DNA of 46,115 nucleotides, taken from NCBI RefSeq assembly GCF_019931165.1, contig NZ_JAIOUP010000017.1, forward strand, positions 1-46,115. Reading direction: 5' to 3'. The position numbers and the translations under genes were made by a program. Origin of the DNA: Schnuerera sp. xch1. Lineage in GTDB: Bacteria; Bacillota; Clostridia; Tissierellales; Tepidimicrobiaceae. Below the pieces are notes generated by a model that ran no database searches, was not told the origin of the DNA, and worked only from the letters and a program-made list of their open reading frames with translations. Within the stretch, counting starts at the first letter, position 1, and the number at the start of each line of letters is the position of its first letter. This document shows, piece by piece, positions 45,080 to 46,115 of this stretch.

Positions 45080-45940
45080 ATGACAGAGAAAGTTTATCTG
45101 GAAAATCCTTATTTGCGTAAAATTGGTGCTCGTATTATTGAAAAAAAATATAGAAATAATAAGTACTATATAAAAACAAATAAAACTATCTTTTATCCTA
45201 ACCTTTCGGGAGGACAACCCGGAGATAAGGGTACCATTAACGGTGTAGAAGTTTTGGATACTTATGAAGATGGAGAAGATATAATACATATTACTAAAGA
45301 TAATATTCATAGCGATAGAGCAATGCTCTCTATTGATTGGGAGAACAGGTTTGATTATATGCAACAGCATTCTGGGCAACATCTTTTATCTTCAGTGTTC
45401 TATAAGTTGTACAACGGGGAAACTATTGGATTCCATATTGGCGGTAAATATGTCTATATTGATATAAATATACCTCAGATAAATAAAGATGAAATTAAAA
45501 AAGTAGAAAAGTTTGCTAATAAAATTATATTTTCTAACTTTAATATTAAATCGTATATTGTGAAAAAAGAGGAAATAGATAAAATTCCAGTTAGAAATGA
45601 GCCAACAATTACATCTAATATTCGAATTATAGAGATTGATGAAATTGATTTTTCACCATGTTGTGGTACTCATGTAAGAAATACTGGAGAAATTGGAATC
45701 ATCAAAATAAGAAAAGTCGAATCCTACAAAAATAATATGAGAGTTGAATTTGTATGTGGAAGTAGAGCATTGAAAGACTATAGCTGGAAAAGTGACTATA
45801 TTGAAGATATTAGTTACCTTTTATCCTCTAAGGATACAGATGCTAAAGATAAAGTAAAAAAGCTCTATAATCAAAAGATAGTTTTAGAAAAAGAAAATAA
45901 AATCTTAAAAGAAAAACTATATAAATACAGATCAAAATAA
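45080..45940 (+). CDS. Alanyl-tRNA editing protein (AlaX-type), lacking DHHA1 domain
   Basis: This 286-residue free-standing editing factor hydrolyses Ser- or Gly-tRNA(Ala). Residues about 1-80 form the N-terminal beta-barrel (YPNLSGGQPGDKGTI), and the zinc/catalytic site has HSGQHLLS and CCGTHVRNTGEIG. After about residue 230 comes a short coiled coil (LYNQKIVLEKENKILKEKL) and then the stop. Related clostridial proteins of about 390 residues continue into a DHHA1 domain after such a coil, so this one appears shortened. ATG at 45080 with GGTGAT upstream. It faces the opposite way to comEC. Confidence 0.88.
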   Translation: MTEKVYLENPYLRKIGARIIEKKYRNNKYYIKTNKTIFYPNLSGGQPGDKGTINGVEVLDTYEDGEDIIHITKDNIHSDRAMLSIDWENRFDYMQQHSGQHLLSSVFYKLYNGETIGFHIGGKYVYIDINIPQINKDEIKKVEKFANKIIFSNFNIKSYIVKKEEIDKIPVRNEPTITSNIRIIEIDEIDFSPCCGTHVRNTGEIGIIKIRKVESYKNNMRVEFVCGSRALKDYSWKSDYIEDISYLLSSKDTDAKDKVKKLYNQKIVLEKENKILKEKLYKYRSK

Positions 45941-45991
45941 CTGTTGGAAGGTACTAAAAATTTAATATGAAGAGATAATAAAAATATTAAT

Positions 45992-46038
45992 GGGGCTGTT
46001 TCATAACTTATAAATAAGTTATGAAACGCCTCTTTTTA
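45992..46038 (+). terminator. Terminator after the alanyl-tRNA editing gene, right copy of the edge repeat
   Basis: GTTTCATAACTTA (45998-46010) and TAAGTTATGAAAC (46015-46027) form a perfect 13-bp stem with a TAAA loop, then a U-run. It is closely related to the hairpin at 28-76. Confidence 0.87.
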
Positions 46039-46092
46039 TATATTCTAGTTGTCAACTATATTTCATAAATTTCTATAAAATGAAATATAGTT
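45992..46092 (+). repeat. Dispersed repeat, right copy, with distal inverted repeat
   Basis: About 75 nt from 45992 align with the reverse complement of 1-76. Further right, 46054-46066 and 46080-46092 form a perfect 13-bp inverted repeat with a 13-nt spacer; it starts inside the aligned region. No transposase is visible. The last 23 bases show nothing more. Confidence 0.7.
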
Positions 46093-46115
46093 TTATCAAT
46101 CTGATTTTAGGCATG

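Noticed and set aside
1-46115. CRISPR array, prophage, toxin-antitoxin or defence island
   Set aside because: No regularly spaced repeats, phage structural genes, transposases or defence-type domains were seen; nearly all genes are syntenic core functions.

Overview
The window is a low-GC (roughly 30% by eye) stretch of core chromosome from an endospore-forming Bacillota. Gene order and content suggest a Clostridia/Tissierellia-type anaerobe; this placement is inferred from synteny and codon style, not from a database search. Sporulation genes (yqfC, yqfD, spoIIP, gpr), a CIRCE-regulated heat-shock operon, a glycine T-box, a tetrahydrofolate riboswitch and class A RNase P RNA all fit. I see no tRNA, rRNA, CRISPR array, prophage or transposase gene.

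Layout, left to right. (1) 1-3917, minus strand: an outward-facing terminator repeat, a folate ECF transporter S component behind a THF riboswitch, and a two-gene glycine betaine-type ABC importer whose binding protein and permease are one polypeptide. (2) 4150-4593: rnpB with its own promoter and terminator. (3) 4651-12995, minus: zinc-ribbon coiled-coil protein, Nif3-like protein, trmK, rpoD, dnaG, dgt, the PPDK regulatory protein and a CcpN-type repressor, i.e. the sigA macro-operon neighbourhood plus carbon-flux regulators. (4) 13006-16237: glyS, glyQ and their T-box. (5) 16267-22506: DUF4342 protein, recO, era, cdd, a DgkA-PAP2 fusion, ybeY, phoH, yqfD, yqfC. (6) 22587-25402: membrane protein, floA, nfeD. 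(7) 25465-34510: yqeY, rpsU, HIT, mtaB, rsmE, prmA, dnaJ, dnaK, grpE, hrcA with CIRCE. (8) 34533-40865: hemW, lepA, an 82-aa membrane protein, lepB, spoIIP, gpr. (9) 40953-46115: rpsT on the plus strand, then holA, comEC and a 31-aa membrane microprotein on minus, an AlaX-type editing protein on plus, and a second copy of the terminator repeat at the right edge.

Almost everything except rpsT and the AlaX gene is on the minus strand, so transcription runs right to left. The order matches the Bacillus subtilis rpsT-gpr-spoIIP-lepA-hemW-hrcA-dnaK-dnaJ-prmA-mtaB-rpsU-yqeY-nfeD-floA-yqfCD-phoH-ybeY-dgkA-cdd-era-recO-glyQS-ccpN-dnaG-sigA-trmK-nif3 chain very closely. The informative parts are departures from it: pgpH is missing between phoH and ybeY, dgkA carries a PAP2 domain, dgt is inserted before dnaG, and lepB plus a small membrane gene sit between spoIIP and lepA.

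I found no convincing undescribed multi-gene system. The best leads are local: related repeats facing outward at both window ends, the reversed SBP-permease fusion, the DgkA-PAP2 fusion, the missing pgpH, the 31-aa microprotein before comEC, overlapping inverted repeats at two sporulation promoters, and a possible ATT start codon for the CcpN-like repressor. Several start codons given here are downstream of the longest open frame because Shine-Dalgarno spacing decides them.
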